Positions 50,785 through 51,479 of a stretch of DNA of 51,479 nucleotides are shown here, piece after piece. A program made the position numbers and the translations under genes. The DNA is from Parietichytrium sp. I65-24A (lineage: Eukaryota; Sar; Bigyra; Thraustochytrida; Thraustochytriidae): the NCBI GenBank assembly GCA_012862575.1, contig BLSF01000121.1, positions 1 to 51,479 of the forward strand, read 5' to 3'. Position 1 is the stretch's first letter. Each line of letters begins with the position of its first letter. A model generated the notes under the pieces. The model was given only the letters and a program-made list of their open reading frames with translations, did not search any database and was not told the DNA's origin.

Positions 50785-51479
50785 CTTGAACTTCAAAAAT
50801 TCTTCAATATAGAATGATAAATGACAAAGTGAAGAAAGTTGAGGAACACGTGAGAGAGATTGAATTAGCTCTTGTAGTTCTGAGGAGCGGCCTGAGTTAG
50901 GTGATCGGAGGACATGGAGAGGTGATGAAGATCACCTTGTCGCTCCAACTCTGTGGCATGAAGTTCTATAGTATAGCGTAACGTGCTGATATAATGTGCT
51001 GACATAATGTGCTGATGTAGTGTGCTTACTGAATTGATAGTTCAGCGTGGTAGGAAAGGCAGGTTTCAGGAAATATAGTGGTTCCTGGGTTCTTCGGATG
51101 AGATCCTTCACTATTCAAGCTTAATTCTTTCTTGCGACGCCTTTCCGGATGACTGTTTCTCTCGAGTTCCTTTTGAATCGCGCCCCATGGTCCACCCCAA
51201 ACCATCTCCAGTATTGCAGAGAAGCATTTTTGTTTTCTATTCCCAAATACGCTATTAGAAAAAAACTGTTAGACAATCACGCACACCATGAAATTTCACA
51301 AAACCAGTCTCAAAGGCATGCGTACTCTAATGTAGTCAGCGCAATGTTTCTCTTCAACGCGCGACCGATGGCTGATGCTCCATCATCGCCAATTTCGTTG
51401 TTGCTAATACTATTTAATCAAGAAGGCATGAAGTCGTCAGCCACGAAGAATGAGAGAGTTAGAAAGTTTCGCGAGGCAC
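50785..51479. other. window end, no gene, short repeat
   Basis: A 13-bp GTGCTGATATAAT-type repeat (four degenerate units) lies at about 50983-51027. The rest shows no supported gene. Confidence 0.55.

Noticed and set aside
1-51479. CRISPR arrays, insertion sequences, rRNA and tRNA genes
   Set aside because: No regularly spaced identical repeats, no transposase-like frames, and no tRNA or rRNA pattern I could support by eye. A tRNAscan or Rfam run was not possible.

Overview
The window is nuclear DNA of an intron-poor eukaryote. Most genes are single long reading frames. Four carry one short GT-AG intron (88 to 247 nt, donors GTGAGT or GTAAGT), and a fifth doubtful gene would have one of 81 nt. 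The set of families (importin-7/8, RCL1, BLOC1S1, bestrophin, CELF-type RRM, U-box, RCC1) is eukaryotic. Moderate GC, few introns and intergenic spaces of about 0.3 to 2 kb with many microsatellites fit a unicellular alga or protist. A red alga of the Porphyridium type is my best guess, but the sequence alone does not prove it.

Layout. 1-3030: two near copies of a 1.5 kb block joined at a single N, each with the 3' end of an unrecognised gene. 3440-5188 (+): membrane-anchored SGNH hydrolase. 5428-6074 (-): two-exon BLOC1S1/GCN5L1. 6642-7910 (-): leucine-rich-repeat protein. 8993-12535 (+): importin-7/8. The last two are divergent and share a promoter region rich in TGACG elements. 12896-14435 (-): two-exon EamA-like transporter. 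15118-18930: two near-identical copies of the RCL1 locus around a single N. 19674-21924 (+): two-exon secretory thioredoxin-thioredoxin reductase fusion. 22771-25329 (+): bestrophin-like channel with a 16-nt first coding exon. 26659-28332 (-): CELF-like RRM protein. 29029-32600: gene-free block with a 1 kb duplication, Ns and hairpins. 32622-34046 (-): divergent fragment-like homologue of the ubiquitin E1 N-terminal half. 34433-35140 (-): peroxiredoxin-like protein. 36988-38019 (+): bacterial-type YdcZ/DUF606 transporter. 38208-40301 (-): U-box protein. 41868-45296 (+): IPT/TIG plus RCC1 protein. 45669-47039 (-): unrecognised multi-pass membrane protein. 49009-49536 (+): small charged protein. 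50023-50558 (-): broken capsular-polysaccharide-type glycosyltransferase.

The genes form no operon or pathway. They cover transport and trafficking (importin, BLOC1S1, three membrane transporters or channels), ribosome biogenesis (RCL1), redox control (Trx-NTR fusion, peroxiredoxin-like) and ubiquitin biology (U-box, E1-like).

The points most worth a second look are: the reversed-order Trx-NTR fusion with a signal peptide; the three N-centred duplications, which look like unmerged haplotype contig ends; the TGACG cluster with a perfect 11-bp inverted repeat; the isolated E1-like protein; and the hairpin-rich gene-free block at 29-31 kb. Starts were moved to the first in-frame ATG wherever the longest open frame began with a non-ATG codon.
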